From positions 1 through 14,684 of the forward strand of contig JAQXNP010000135.1 in assembly GCA_029098065.1 (NCBI GenBank): a stretch of 14,684 nt of DNA. The letters run 5' to 3'. Below the pieces are notes generated by a model. It was not told the DNA's origin. It worked only from the letters and a program-made list of their open reading frames with translations, and did not search any database. The stretch is from Clostridiales bacterium. Lineage in GTDB: Bacteria; Bacillota; Clostridia; Oscillospirales; Oscillospiraceae. This document shows positions 1 to 7,211 of the stretch, piece after piece; position 1 is the first letter of the stretch, and each line of letters opens with the position of its first letter. Both the position numbers and the translations under genes were made by a program.

Positions 1-39
1 GGGGTCGTCCTCCACCACCAGAATGTGAAAGGTGTCCAT
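1..39 (-). CDS. Response regulator, N-terminal fragment
   Basis: Only the first 13 codons lie in the window; the gene runs off the left edge. They translate to MDTFHILVVEDDP. The hydrophobic strand followed by acidic residues (ILVVEDDP) is the usual first beta strand and acidic pocket of a receiver (CheY-like) domain, so a two-component response regulator is the natural reading. The ATG at 37-39 is preceded by an AGGAG ribosome binding site a few bases upstream. The start lies 13 bases past the rqcH stop, so the gene is probably co-transcribed with mrnC and rqcH. The output domain and partner kinase cannot be seen. Confidence 0.7.
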   Translation of the reverse strand, partial: MDTFHILVVEDDP

Positions 40-52
40 TCCGCTCTCCTTT

Positions 53-1675
53 CTATTTCACACGCAGACGCTTGGCCAGCTCTCCGTCAGGCTGGGCCAT
101 CATGGTTTGATAGGTGGTATAGACCACCATCCCCGGCCGGGCCCCCGCCGGCTTCTTCACAAATTTCACCGGTGTGTAATCCACCGGCACCTTGCCCGCC
201 TCCCGGCCCTGGGAGAACCAGGCCGCCAGCGCCGCCGCCTGAGCCACGCTCACCTCATCGGGCCGGGCTCCCTCCGTCCAGAGGATGACGTGGGAGCCGT
301 GGATCTTCTGAGTGTGGAACCACCAGTCGAATTTTCCCGCCTGTCTGGTGGTAAGCTGGTCGTTCTGGCTGTTGTTCTTGCCCACGCTCACCCGGAGGCC
401 CCCGTCGGTGCGGAACTCCATGGGCTTCCCCGAAACCCGCTTCTCCCGTTTGGCCGCCTTCTTCTGGCGGCGCAGATAGCCGGTGTCGGTGAGCTCCTGC
501 CGGATCTCCTGCAGATCCCGCTCCCCCTCGGCCAGAGTGAGGTTCTCCAGCACGCTGTCCAGATAGGCCAGATCGCTCTCCCCTTTTTCGATCTGTACGG
601 TCAGCGCGCTTTCCGCGTTTTTGGCCTTGTTGTACTCTTTATAATATTTCGCCGCGTTCTGCTGGGGCGTCAGAAGGGGGTCCACCGGGATCTCCACCTC
701 CCGGCACTCCGGGTCATAGTAGTTGGGCAGCCGGACAAGGGAGTGCCCCCGCTCCAGCTGGTGGAGATTGGTGGTCAGGATATCCCCAAACTGGCGCAGC
801 CGCTCCCGGTCTCTGGTGGCGGCCAGCTCTTTCCGCTGATTCTCCAGCTTCCGGGCAGTGCGGTCCCGGGCGTTTTTCACCGCCCGGAGCAGATCCTCCC
901 CCCGCTGCCTGGTGCGCTCCTGCCGCTCCCGGGTCTCATAGAAGTCATCCAGCAGCGCCCCGAAGGAGGGATACTCCTTCAGCTCGGTGCCTGGGCCGTA
1001 CTGGAGGATGGGAAGGAAGGAGAAATCCACCGGCCGTCCATCCCGGATCAGCATGGTAGGTGTGGAGGGATATTCCTTTACTGTGTTCCACAGCTGCTCC
1101 ACCGCCGGTTCCAGGTCGCCCTCCTGGCCCTGAAAGCGCAGCTCCCGCTCGATGAGGGGCGGAATGCCGAACCGGGGCTCCGGCGCACGGTAGAAAAGGC
1201 CGGGGAGCACCTGCCGGACCCCGGCGGCCAGATCGCCCTCCACCCGGTGGATGCAGTCTGTGATCCGACCCTCTCCGTCCAGCAGGATCAGGTTGGCCCG
1301 GCGGCCGATGGCCTCCAGCACCAGGGTGCGCTCCACACGGTCCCCCAGCTCGTTGAGGGCCTCCAGCTTCAGCGTCACCACCCGCTCCATATAGGGCTGC
1401 CGGATATCCAGAATCCGGGCACCGGTGAGGTGCTTGCGCAGGAGCATGCAGAACATGGGGGGCTTGTCCGGGTTTTCCCGGTCCAGCGTGGTCAGATGGA
1501 TCCGGGGATGGCCGGGATTGGCGGAGAGCAGCACCCGTACATTCCCGGCGGGACCCCGGACGGCCAGAATCACATCCCGGGCTCCGGGCTGATAGATCTT
1601 GTCGATCTTGCCGCCCTGTACGGCGGCACGCAGTTCCGTCAGGACCGCGGCAAGGCAAAGGGCGTCAAGTGCCAT
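53..1675 (-). CDS. rqcH: RqcH / NFACT-family ribosome quality control protein
   Basis: 540 residues, close to the usual length of bacterial RqcH (the FbpA/NFACT family). RqcH binds 50S subunits carrying stalled peptidyl-tRNA and recruits tRNA-Ala to add C-terminal alanine tails. The start MALDALCLAAVLTEL and GGKIDKIYQP (21-30) are typical of the NFACT-N domain. Charged coiled-coil segments lie at about 245-300 and 340-415. The NFACT-R domain at about 415-525 holds VGKNNSQND (431-439) and the FHT...GSHVI stretch (453-464). At the position of the Asp-Arg pair described as needed for tRNA binding in Bacillus, this protein reads Glu97-Arg98. The ATG overlaps the 3' end of mrnC by 11 bases, which suggests translational coupling. 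Older annotations call this family fibronectin-binding protein; a cytoplasmic ribosome role is better supported. Confidence 0.93.
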   Translation of the reverse strand: MALDALCLAAVLTELRAAVQGGKIDKIYQPGARDVILAVRGPAGNVRVLLSANPGHPRIHLTTLDRENPDKPPMFCMLLRKHLTGARILDIRQPYMERVVTLKLEALNELGDRVERTLVLEAIGRRANLILLDGEGRITDCIHRVEGDLAAGVRQVLPGLFYRAPEPRFGIPPLIERELRFQGQEGDLEPAVEQLWNTVKEYPSTPTMLIRDGRPVDFSFLPILQYGPGTELKEYPSFGALLDDFYETRERQERTRQRGEDLLRAVKNARDRTARKLENQRKELAATRDRERLRQFGDILTTNLHQLERGHSLVRLPNYYDPECREVEIPVDPLLTPQQNAAKYYKEYNKAKNAESALTVQIEKGESDLAYLDSVLENLTLAEGERDLQEIRQELTDTGYLRRQKKAAKREKRVSGKPMEFRTDGGLRVSVGKNNSQNDQLTTRQAGKFDWWFHTQKIHGSHVILWTEGARPDEVSVAQAAALAAWFSQGREAGKVPVDYTPVKFVKKPAGARPGMVVYTTYQTMMAQPDGELAKRLRVK

Positions 1676-2078
1676 CGTGTTCCTCCATCATTCTGTCAAA
1701 CAGCTCGTTGAGCCGGTCATTTTCTCCCTGTAAATAGAGCCAGCCGAACAGGGCCTCCAGGGCGGTAGCGGTCTGGTACTCCTCCCGGCTGGCGTTCGGG
1801 GGAATGGAATGGGGACTGGCGTTGCGGCCGCGGCGAAAGACGTCGGCCTCCTCCTGAGTCAGGATATCCCGGATCCGTTCCGCAGCTCTGGCCTGGGCGG
1901 GGGCGGCCACATAGCGCACGGTGGCCTTATGGAGCCCCCGGTTGGTGGCCTTTCCGTGGAGGCACAGCCAGGAGCGGACCATCAGCTCATACACAGCGTC
2001 TCCCAGGTGGGCAAGGCCCAGACTGCTGATGCCGTTGATCGTCTCCCGCTCCGCATGTAGATGAAAATAATCGACCAT
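1665..2078 (-). CDS. mrnC: Mini-ribonuclease III
   Basis: 137 residues, the usual size of Mini-III: an RNase III catalytic domain without the double-stranded RNA-binding domain. In Bacillus this dimeric enzyme matures 23S rRNA ends. The signature HLGDAVYE (24-31) carries the metal-binding Asp27, and LEALFGWLY (107-115) carries the second acidic site, Glu108. An RRGRNA motif lies at 82-87. I chose the ATG at 2076-2078, preceded by an AGGCGGG ribosome binding site seven bases away; a TTG nine codons further upstream is in frame but has no comparable site. It is the first gene of the mrnC-rqcH-response regulator operon and overlaps rqcH by 11 bases. Confidence 0.92.
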   Translation of the reverse strand: MVDYFHLHAERETINGISSLGLAHLGDAVYELMVRSWLCLHGKATNRGLHKATVRYVAAPAQARAAERIRDILTQEEADVFRRGRNASPHSIPPNASREEYQTATALEALFGWLYLQGENDRLNELFDRMMEEHDGT

Positions 2079-2116
2079 TCCGTTTCCCGCCTTTTGTGTA
2101 CTCAAATCAAGGTATT

Positions 2117-2145
2117 AGTATACCGCAAAACCGCCGGAGTGGCAA
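2117..2145 (-). promoter_or_regulatory. Promoter of mrnC-rqcH operon
   Basis: On the minus strand, -35 TTGCCA (2140-2145) and -10 TATACT (2117-2122) are separated by exactly 17 bases. The -10 lies about 38 bases upstream of the chosen mrnC ATG, leaving a short leader. The element sits just beyond the transporter terminator, so this operon is transcribed on its own. Confidence 0.8.
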
Positions 2146-2163
2146 GGCGCTTCCCGGGAAATC

Positions 2164-2205
2164 AAAAAGCGCCCCCGCGGCAGCGTGCTGCCGCGGGGGC
2201 GCTTT
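2164..2205 (-). terminator. Intrinsic terminator of MATE gene
   Basis: A perfect 18-bp stem (arms 2166-2183 and 2188-2205) with a four-base loop. On the minus strand it is followed by a run of five T (2164-2168, partly within the stem base). It starts one base after the MATE stop codon and separates that gene from the mrnC promoter. Such a long, almost all G/C stem predicts very efficient termination. Confidence 0.93.
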
Positions 2206-2206
2206 C

Positions 2207-3577
2207 TCAGTCCTCCGCCCGATTCAGCGGGAGGATAACCCGCTTGATGATCCACCGGGTAAACAGGACGCACAAACACACCGAGAAAATCTCCGCAATG
2301 GGGAATGCCAGCCAGACCAGCTCCAGCCGTCCGCTCCGGGACAGCAGGAAGGCCACCGGCAGCAGCACGATCAGCTGGCGGATGATCGACACCGACATGC
2401 TCAGCACCCCGTTGCCCAGCGCCTGAAAAACGGAGCAGGATACCACGCAGAAGCCGGCAAAGACAAAGCTGGTGCAGATGATCCGCAGCGCGGTGATTCC
2501 GATGGAGAGCATCTCATCGGAGGCCTCAAAAAGCCCCAGCAGCTGGGCGGGGAAAAGTTCCGCCGCCGCCAGCCCCACCAGCATAATGCACACGGCGGTG
2601 ACAGCGGAAAGCTTCATGGTCTTCAGGATGCGCTCCGGCTTCCGGGCCCCATAGTTGTAGGCGATGATGGGCACCATACCGTTGTTGAGTCCAAAGACCG
2701 GCATAAAAATAAAGGACTGGAGCTTGAAATAGACGCTGAATACAGCGGTGGCTGTGTCGCTAAACCCGATCAGGATTTTATTCATGCCAAATACGGTAAC
2801 CGAACTGATGGAGTTCATCACCATCGTGGGCAGGCCCACCGAGTAGATCCGTCCGATCACCCTCGCCTGAGGCTTCAGGTAAGTCAGGCCAAAGGTCAGC
2901 TCTTGATTGAAGCACAGGTTCATAACAATTGACAGAACCGCTCCCACAATCTGCCCGGCCACCGTGGCCACCGCCGCTCCAGCTACTCCCATTTCCGGGA
3001 AAGGGCCCAGACCGAAAATGAGCACCGGGTCCATCACGATATTGACCACCGCCCCCACGCCCTGGGTGCACATGGTGAGGGCAGTCCTGCCGGTGGACTG
3101 AAGGAGCCGGTCCAGCATGACGCCCAGAAAGATGCCCATGGACCAGGTACAGCAGATGCCGAGATAAACAGTCCCCTGTTCCACAATACCCGGGATCTGC
3201 GTCTGCGCCAAGAAAAAGGCCCGCGGCAGGGTCTGTCCCGCTCCGATGAAGATCAGGCCGCTCAGAAATGCCAGAAGCAGGCCGTTCCCGGCGGCGGTAT
3301 TGGCGGCTTCAAAATTCTTTTCTCCCAGGCTTCGGGACAGCATGGCGTTGACGCCCACGCCGGTGCCCACCGCCACGGCGATCATCAGATTCTGGATGGG
3401 AAAGGACATCCCTACGGCGTTAAGGGCATCCTGACTGATCTTCGCCACAAAGTAGCTGTCCACCACGTTGTAAAGCGCCTGGACCAGCATAGCGATCATC
3501 ATCGGAAGAGACATGTTCATCAGCAGTCTGCCCACCGGCATAACACCCATCTTGTTTTCCTGTACTTGTTCTGACAC
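2207..3577 (-). CDS. MATE family efflux transporter
   Basis: 456 residues, the normal size for a MATE (multidrug and toxic compound extrusion) protein. About twelve hydrophobic segments run through the whole length. The opening after the short polar N-terminus (VGRLLMNMSLPMMIAMLVQALYN) and the following VDSYFVAKIS are characteristic of TM1 of the NorM/MepA-like bacterial branch. These proteins export organic cations or metabolites using a Na+ or H+ gradient; the substrate cannot be read here. The start is GTG (3575-3577), supported by an AGGGGG ribosome binding site seven bases upstream. The gene is monocistronic, with its own promoter and terminator. Confidence 0.92.
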   Translation of the reverse strand: MSEQVQENKMGVMPVGRLLMNMSLPMMIAMLVQALYNVVDSYFVAKISQDALNAVGMSFPIQNLMIAVAVGTGVGVNAMLSRSLGEKNFEAANTAAGNGLLLAFLSGLIFIGAGQTLPRAFFLAQTQIPGIVEQGTVYLGICCTWSMGIFLGVMLDRLLQSTGRTALTMCTQGVGAVVNIVMDPVLIFGLGPFPEMGVAGAAVATVAGQIVGAVLSIVMNLCFNQELTFGLTYLKPQARVIGRIYSVGLPTMVMNSISSVTVFGMNKILIGFSDTATAVFSVYFKLQSFIFMPVFGLNNGMVPIIAYNYGARKPERILKTMKLSAVTAVCIMLVGLAAAELFPAQLLGLFEASDEMLSIGITALRIICTSFVFAGFCVVSCSVFQALGNGVLSMSVSIIRQLIVLLPVAFLLSRSGRLELVWLAFPIAEIFSVCLCVLFTRWIIKRVILPLNRAED

Positions 3578-3614
3578 GGTTTGTCCCCCTTTGTTTTATA
3601 CCAGGGCATGAAAG

Positions 3615-3638
3615 GGGCCGCAACTTCTGTTGCGGCCC
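3615..3638 (-). other. Hairpin in MATE 5' leader
   Basis: A perfect 10-bp stem (3615-3624 with 3629-3638) and a four-base loop lie between the MATE promoter and its ribosome binding site. On the minus strand it is followed by CTTTC rather than a real T run, so it does not look like an efficient terminator. It may stabilise the leader RNA or act as an attenuator together with another factor. Confidence 0.5.
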
Positions 3639-3664
3639 ACAGCCCATTGACAATCGACTTCCTC

Positions 3665-3693
3665 AGTATACCGGATTCCGCCTTCCCCGTCAA
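3665..3693 (-). promoter_or_regulatory. Promoter of MATE gene
   Basis: Minus-strand -35 TTGACG (3688-3693) and -10 TATACT (3665-3670) with a 17-base spacer, a near-consensus vegetative promoter. It predicts a start near 3658 and a leader of about 80 bases that contains the 3615-3638 hairpin. It lies in the gap between the NlpC/P60 gene and the transporter. Confidence 0.82.
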
Positions 3694-3731
3694 TCGTCTT
3701 TTTGTAAAGACATCTTCAGTGACCCTCCCCG

Positions 3732-4367
3732 TTAAAGTGGGCTTTTCTCCGAATAAACTGTCGGAACAGCGCAAAATCCAAATCCCACGTCAAATGGGGT
3801 CGCCACCACACCCCCGCGGCTCTGGGAGCAGTGAACGACCCAGAGCCTGCCCCCGCTGTCTCTGCCCATGATGATGCCCACGTGGGAGAGGTCCGGAAAA
3901 AAGGCCAGATCTCCGGGACGAGGATCTGCGGTGGGAATGCTTTTGGCATATTGCGCCCGGACCCCCTCCCCCACCCCGTCATAGGCCGACGGATCATCCA
4001 GAGCCGAGGCGAACGCCCAGGAAACCAGACCGGAGCAGTCAAGGCCAGACAGGTGAAGCTGGCCGGTGGTGGGGTTTCCCGGTGCCGTGACTCGTTTCGG
4101 CCAGCCCCAGCGGGGATCCCAGCCGGACGCATGGGATTTTCCGCCCCAAAAATATCTGACCTGTCCCACGGTGCCGCAGGCTGTGCGGACCACTGCCAGC
4201 CGGGCCGGGCTGCTTTCCCCCGGCAGGGTCTCAGACAGCAGTTTTTCTATATCCTCCGGGATCTCCAGAGCGCCGTGAGGCAAAAGCATGGGAAAAAACA
4301 TCCCAAACAGCAGAAAAAAGACCGCCGCCCGGTACCGGGCGGCGGTTCTGTCTTTCGATCCGCTCAT
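3732..4367 (-). CDS. Secreted NlpC/P60 cysteine peptidase
   Basis: 211 residues. The N-terminus has basic residues (RYR, 11-13) followed by a hydrophobic stretch to about residue 30, a signal peptide or membrane anchor. The rest is one NlpC/P60 domain with the expected Cys-His-His arrangement: Cys111 in LDCSGLVSW, His162 in SHVGIIMG and His179 in VVHC. Such enzymes usually cut gamma-D-glutamyl-diamino acid bonds in peptidoglycan stem peptides. No SH3 or LysM wall-binding domain is present. The ATG at 4365-4367 follows a G-rich site (GGGGGGTGG). Codons 8-18 form a perfect inverted repeat followed by a T run, an intrinsic terminator inside the coding region. The gene lies 40 bases after the ligase-like gene, and I see no convincing promoter of its own. 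Confidence 0.87.
   Translation of the reverse strand: MSGSKDRTAARYRAAVFFLLFGMFFPMLLPHGALEIPEDIEKLLSETLPGESSPARLAVVRTACGTVGQVRYFWGGKSHASGWDPRWGWPKRVTAPGNPTTGQLHLSGLDCSGLVSWAFASALDDPSAYDGVGEGVRAQYAKSIPTADPRPGDLAFFPDLSHVGIIMGRDSGGRLWVVHCSQSRGGVVATPFDVGFGFCAVPTVYSEKSPL
4314..4346 (-). terminator. Terminator-like hairpin within NlpC/P60 start
   Basis: A perfect 26-base inverted repeat (4321-4346, centred on GGTACC). On the minus strand it folds to an 11-bp stem with a four-base loop and is followed by C and six T (4314-4319). It has every feature of an intrinsic terminator for the upstream glycosyltransferase/ligase genes, about 60 bases past the ligase stop. However, it lies inside codons 8-18 of the peptidase gene, so it would act as an expression bottleneck for that gene. 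Confidence 0.75.
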
Positions 4368-4407
4368 GTTCCACCCCCCGGCTGACCTTATGCCGAAGGG
4401 ATCCGGG

Positions 4408-5949
4408 TCATGCCTGACAGGATCTGACGCTTCGATGCGCCAGCTTGCCTCCAGCGGCCAGGACTCCGAAGAGGAACCAGTAGAAAAACATATTCCGGGG
4501 ATAGAACCAGGTGTACTCCGCCACCGAGATCAGCAGAATGCCGCAGAATCCGGCCGCCGCCGCCGCCAGCAGGCGGCGCAGCCGCGGATCGACCGCCGAG
4601 CGGAAATGCTTTACCGCCTGCTTCAGCGTATATCCCAGCGTCGCCAGAAAAGTGATGAGTCCAAACAGCCCGGTCTCCGCCCACACCTGGAGATAGTTAT
4701 TGTGGGTGTGGATGGGAAAACTGCCGTCGAACATGGGCGGGTAACACCGGAAGGCCCTGGTGAGCACGTCGCTCCCCAGGCCCACGCCCTTCAGCCAGTG
4801 GTCCTTCATCAATTCAGCGCTGGCCTTGTAAATGGCGAAACGGTAATTGGTGGAGGAATCATTGGTATTGCCAATGGTCAGCAGCCGGTTATAGATCGTC
4901 CGGGGCAGCAGGGGTACGCAGCACAGTCCGGCCAGTCCCAGTACAGGAATGAGCTTCCAGTTCTCAAAGGCCAGAAAGACCACCACCGCCAGGGCGATGC
5001 CCAGCCATCCCGAACGGGAATAGGTGCAGGCCAGCGCCACAGCGCATACCGCGAAGGAAAAGAGGGCCAGCACCCTCCCCCGCCAGCCTTCGGCGTTGAG
5101 GAACAGGGCAAAGGTGAACGGCGTCAGCATCACCAGCAGTTCCGCGAAGTTGTTTGGGTTGTCGAAGAAGGAATAGATCCGCCCCGGCATCCCGGCGTTC
5201 ACCACCATGTCCTGCTGGCTGGGGATGATCTCCACCCCGATAACCGCCTGATAGCAGCCATAGAGGGCGGCCACTGTAAGCCCCGCCACCGCCAGCGCCA
5301 CCATCAGCTGCAGCTGTTCATAGCTGTGGATGGCGCTCACTGTCAGCAGAATCAGCAGGAAAAAGGTCAGGTAAAATCCCACAAAGCGCAGAGAATCGCT
5401 CCAGGACAGAGAGGTCAGAAACGCCATGCAGACCATTCCCAGATAGAGAACAAAGTGGGGCCCCAGCCGCTCCGTCTCCAGCCGGAAGGCGGGGCGGGAA
5501 GCGCTGCCCATGGCAAAGAGCCCGGTAAGGACCACCACCGCCGCCAGCGCGTAGAGGTTGTTCCAGCTCTCATGGGGGACCACGAGCATCACTGCCAGGA
5601 ACAGTCCGGTAAAGAGAAAGGCCGCCCCGCCCAGGGCGGAAATGACCCGGCAGGCCAGGCTTCCCTCAAAGAGTTCTTTCCCCCATTTGTAAATCGTTTT
5701 GCAGAGCGCGCAGGGAATATTCACCACCGCGGCCAGAACTCTGCAGGTCAGACTGGTCTCCCAACTTCGGGTCACTGCCCCATCCCGCCAGAGGAATTGA
5801 AAGACCACACTCTCCCTGAGGGCTCGCATTCCCCAACGGCCCAGCCGGTCCAATCCCCGGCAGAAAGCACTGTTCGCCCACGCGCCAGTCAGCACCGCCC
5901 ACATCGCCAGGAAAAACCGGCAGATCCGGCTGCTTTGCGTTATGCTCAT
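4408..5949 (-). CDS. O-antigen ligase/polymerase-like membrane protein
   Basis: 513 residues with about ten or more membrane segments from residue 107 onward. The Wzy_C/O-antigen ligase signatures are present: FDNPNNFAE (262-270), TYSRSGWLG (309-317), and the outer loop HTHNNYLQVWAETG (414-427), whose His and Asn are typical of the family. In a Gram-positive it would polymerise or transfer lipid-linked polysaccharide at the outer face of the membrane. The first 105 residues are an extra amphipathic region with three spaced copies of a short CR motif (SRICR at 7, LTCRV at 67, LACRV at 98). The ATG at 5947-5949 has GGAG seven bases upstream and lies 15 bases after the glycosyltransferase stop, so the two are co-transcribed. 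Polymerase and ligase activities cannot be separated from sequence. Confidence 0.86.
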   Translation of the reverse strand: MSITQSSRICRFFLAMWAVLTGAWANSAFCRGLDRLGRWGMRALRESVVFQFLWRDGAVTRSWETSLTCRVLAAVVNIPCALCKTIYKWGKELFEGSLACRVISALGGAAFLFTGLFLAVMLVVPHESWNNLYALAAVVVLTGLFAMGSASRPAFRLETERLGPHFVLYLGMVCMAFLTSLSWSDSLRFVGFYLTFFLLILLTVSAIHSYEQLQLMVALAVAGLTVAALYGCYQAVIGVEIIPSQQDMVVNAGMPGRIYSFFDNPNNFAELLVMLTPFTFALFLNAEGWRGRVLALFSFAVCAVALACTYSRSGWLGIALAVVVFLAFENWKLIPVLGLAGLCCVPLLPRTIYNRLLTIGNTNDSSTNYRFAIYKASAELMKDHWLKGVGLGSDVLTRAFRCYPPMFDGSFPIHTHNNYLQVWAETGLFGLITFLATLGYTLKQAVKHFRSAVDPRLRRLLAAAAAGFCGILLISVAEYTWFYPRNMFFYWFLFGVLAAGGKLAHRSVRSCQA

Positions 5950-5964
5950 ATCATCGCTCCAAAC

Positions 5965-7071
5965 TCATCCGTGAAGGGCTTTTTCATAGACCCGATAGGT
6001 GGCGTCCGCCATTTTGTGGACCTCAAACCGGGTCTCAATATTGGAAAGGGATTTTACCTTACAGTCTTTCAGGAAACCGGGATCTTCCAAAAAGCGCCGC
6101 ATCGCCCCCGCCATGGAATCAGGATCATCATATACAACCAGCAAACCCCCGTCATCAGGGCCTTTGATGATGTCACTGTTCCCTCCCATATCCGTGATGA
6201 CCGCCGGGAGCCCCGCCGCCATAGCCTCCACGATGAGGAAGGACAACGCCTCATGCCGGGAGGAATTGATGTAAAGGTCAGAGCCTTTATAGAGGTTCTT
6301 GATGTCCTTTCGGAACCCGATAAACTTTACCTGTTCATCTGTGAGTCCAAGTTCCGCCGCCAGAGCCTTTGTGGGCTCCAGCAGGGGGCCGTCTCCCGCC
6401 AGCACCATGGTAAAGGGCCTGTCCGTCAGCCCGGTCAGCCGCTTCAGGGAGCGGATCAGATAGGCGTGGCCCTTATCCTCCGCAAAACGGGAGGCGCACA
6501 GCATGACGAACCGGTCTTCCGGAATACCCAGCTCGGCCCGAAGGGTGGACTCCGACCGGTCCCCCGCCCAGGCGTCCAGGTCCACCGCGTTGAAAATGAC
6601 CTGGATGTGGCCGGCCGACCAGCCGTTGGCCACCAGCTGCTCTTTTCCCTTGTTGCATACCGCAATCATCTGATCCTGCCGCTTGTCCAGCAGCTGATTG
6701 GACAGCCGGGTAACCGCGTCGTTGGCCAGGATAAAATGGTTGGTGTAGACCACCCGGATCTTCGGATGATAGCTTTTCGCCAGCATGGCAATATAGTTTT
6801 CCCGCAGATAGTGGCAGTGGATCAGGTCAATGTCCCATTCCCGGCACAGGGCGGCCAAGGCTTTGGCGGCCTTACGGTCAAACCGGCTGGACATGGTGAG
6901 CTGCCGGACAGGTACTCCCATGGCCTCCAGCCTCTCCACCAGAAGCCCGCCTTCGTTATAGGCGAAATAGGGCTTCACTCTCCCGTCGGCGGAGAGATAC
7001 CTCACCAAAGTCTCCACATACCGCTCAGTCCCCGCCTTGCCGGCGTAGTTGAGCAGATAGAGCACATTCAT
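5965..7071 (-). CDS. Family 4 glycosyltransferase
   Basis: 368 residues with the two-domain GT-B layout. The N-terminal acceptor half opens with MNVLYLLNYAGKAGTERYVE, matching the GG/GAE-type loop of GT4 enzymes. The C-terminal donor half has LCASRFAEDKG (191-201) and the E-x7-E motif (Glu274...Glu282 in EALSFLIVE) that holds the nucleotide sugar. It likely adds a hexose to a lipid-linked polysaccharide or glycolipid in the cytoplasm; the sugar is unknown. The ATG at 7069-7071 is preceded by AGGGAG. It is the first gene of the operon, with the ligase-like gene 15 bases downstream. Confidence 0.9.
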   Translation of the reverse strand: MNVLYLLNYAGKAGTERYVETLVRYLSADGRVKPYFAYNEGGLLVERLEAMGVPVRQLTMSSRFDRKAAKALAALCREWDIDLIHCHYLRENYIAMLAKSYHPKIRVVYTNHFILANDAVTRLSNQLLDKRQDQMIAVCNKGKEQLVANGWSAGHIQVIFNAVDLDAWAGDRSESTLRAELGIPEDRFVMLCASRFAEDKGHAYLIRSLKRLTGLTDRPFTMVLAGDGPLLEPTKALAAELGLTDEQVKFIGFRKDIKNLYKGSDLYINSSRHEALSFLIVEAMAAGLPAVITDMGGNSDIIKGPDDGGLLVVYDDPDSMAGAMRRFLEDPGFLKDCKVKSLSNIETRFEVHKMADATYRVYEKALHG

Positions 7072-7104
7072 CCGGGACGCTCCCTTCCATTCATATTGTC
7101 CTCT

Positions 7105-7133
7105 ATTTTACAGGAAAGCATTCGGGAAATCAA
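7105..7133 (-). promoter_or_regulatory. Promoter of glycosyltransferase operon
   Basis: Minus-strand -35 TTGATT (7128-7133) and -10 TAAAAT (7105-7110) with a 17-base spacer, immediately beyond the metK terminator and about 35 bases upstream of the glycosyltransferase ATG. Confidence 0.78.
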
Positions 7134-7154
7134 CCGGCTTTTCCGCTCCGGCTG

Positions 7155-7197
7155 AAAAAGAGGCGGACGCCCCGGAATCAGCTTTCCGCGGCGTCCG
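7155..7197 (-). terminator. Intrinsic terminator of metK
   Basis: Arms 7164-7177 and 7184-7197 form a 14-position stem with one G-G mismatch and a six-base loop. On the minus strand it is followed by CCTC and five T (7155-7159). It begins about 15 bases after the metK stop codon. A T run also follows the stem on the plus strand, so it could work in both directions. Confidence 0.9.
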
Positions 7198-7211
7198 TTT
7201 TTCTCTTGGAT

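Noticed and set aside
32..1711. A 559-codon open frame on the plus strand
   Set aside because: Antisense to rqcH, which has clear NFACT domains; the plus-strand product has no recognisable motif and no ribosome binding site.
3694..3712. Small AT-rich inverted repeat (GTCTTT...AAAGAC) as a terminator for the peptidase gene
   Set aside because: The stem is only six weak pairs and no T run follows on the minus strand.
4288..7155. A 955-codon open frame on the plus strand
   Set aside because: It lies antisense to the ligase-like and glycosyltransferase genes and the 5' end of the peptidase gene, crosses the gaps between them, and has low-complexity Pro/Gln/Gly/His-rich content. It is a by-product of GC-rich codon use in the true genes.
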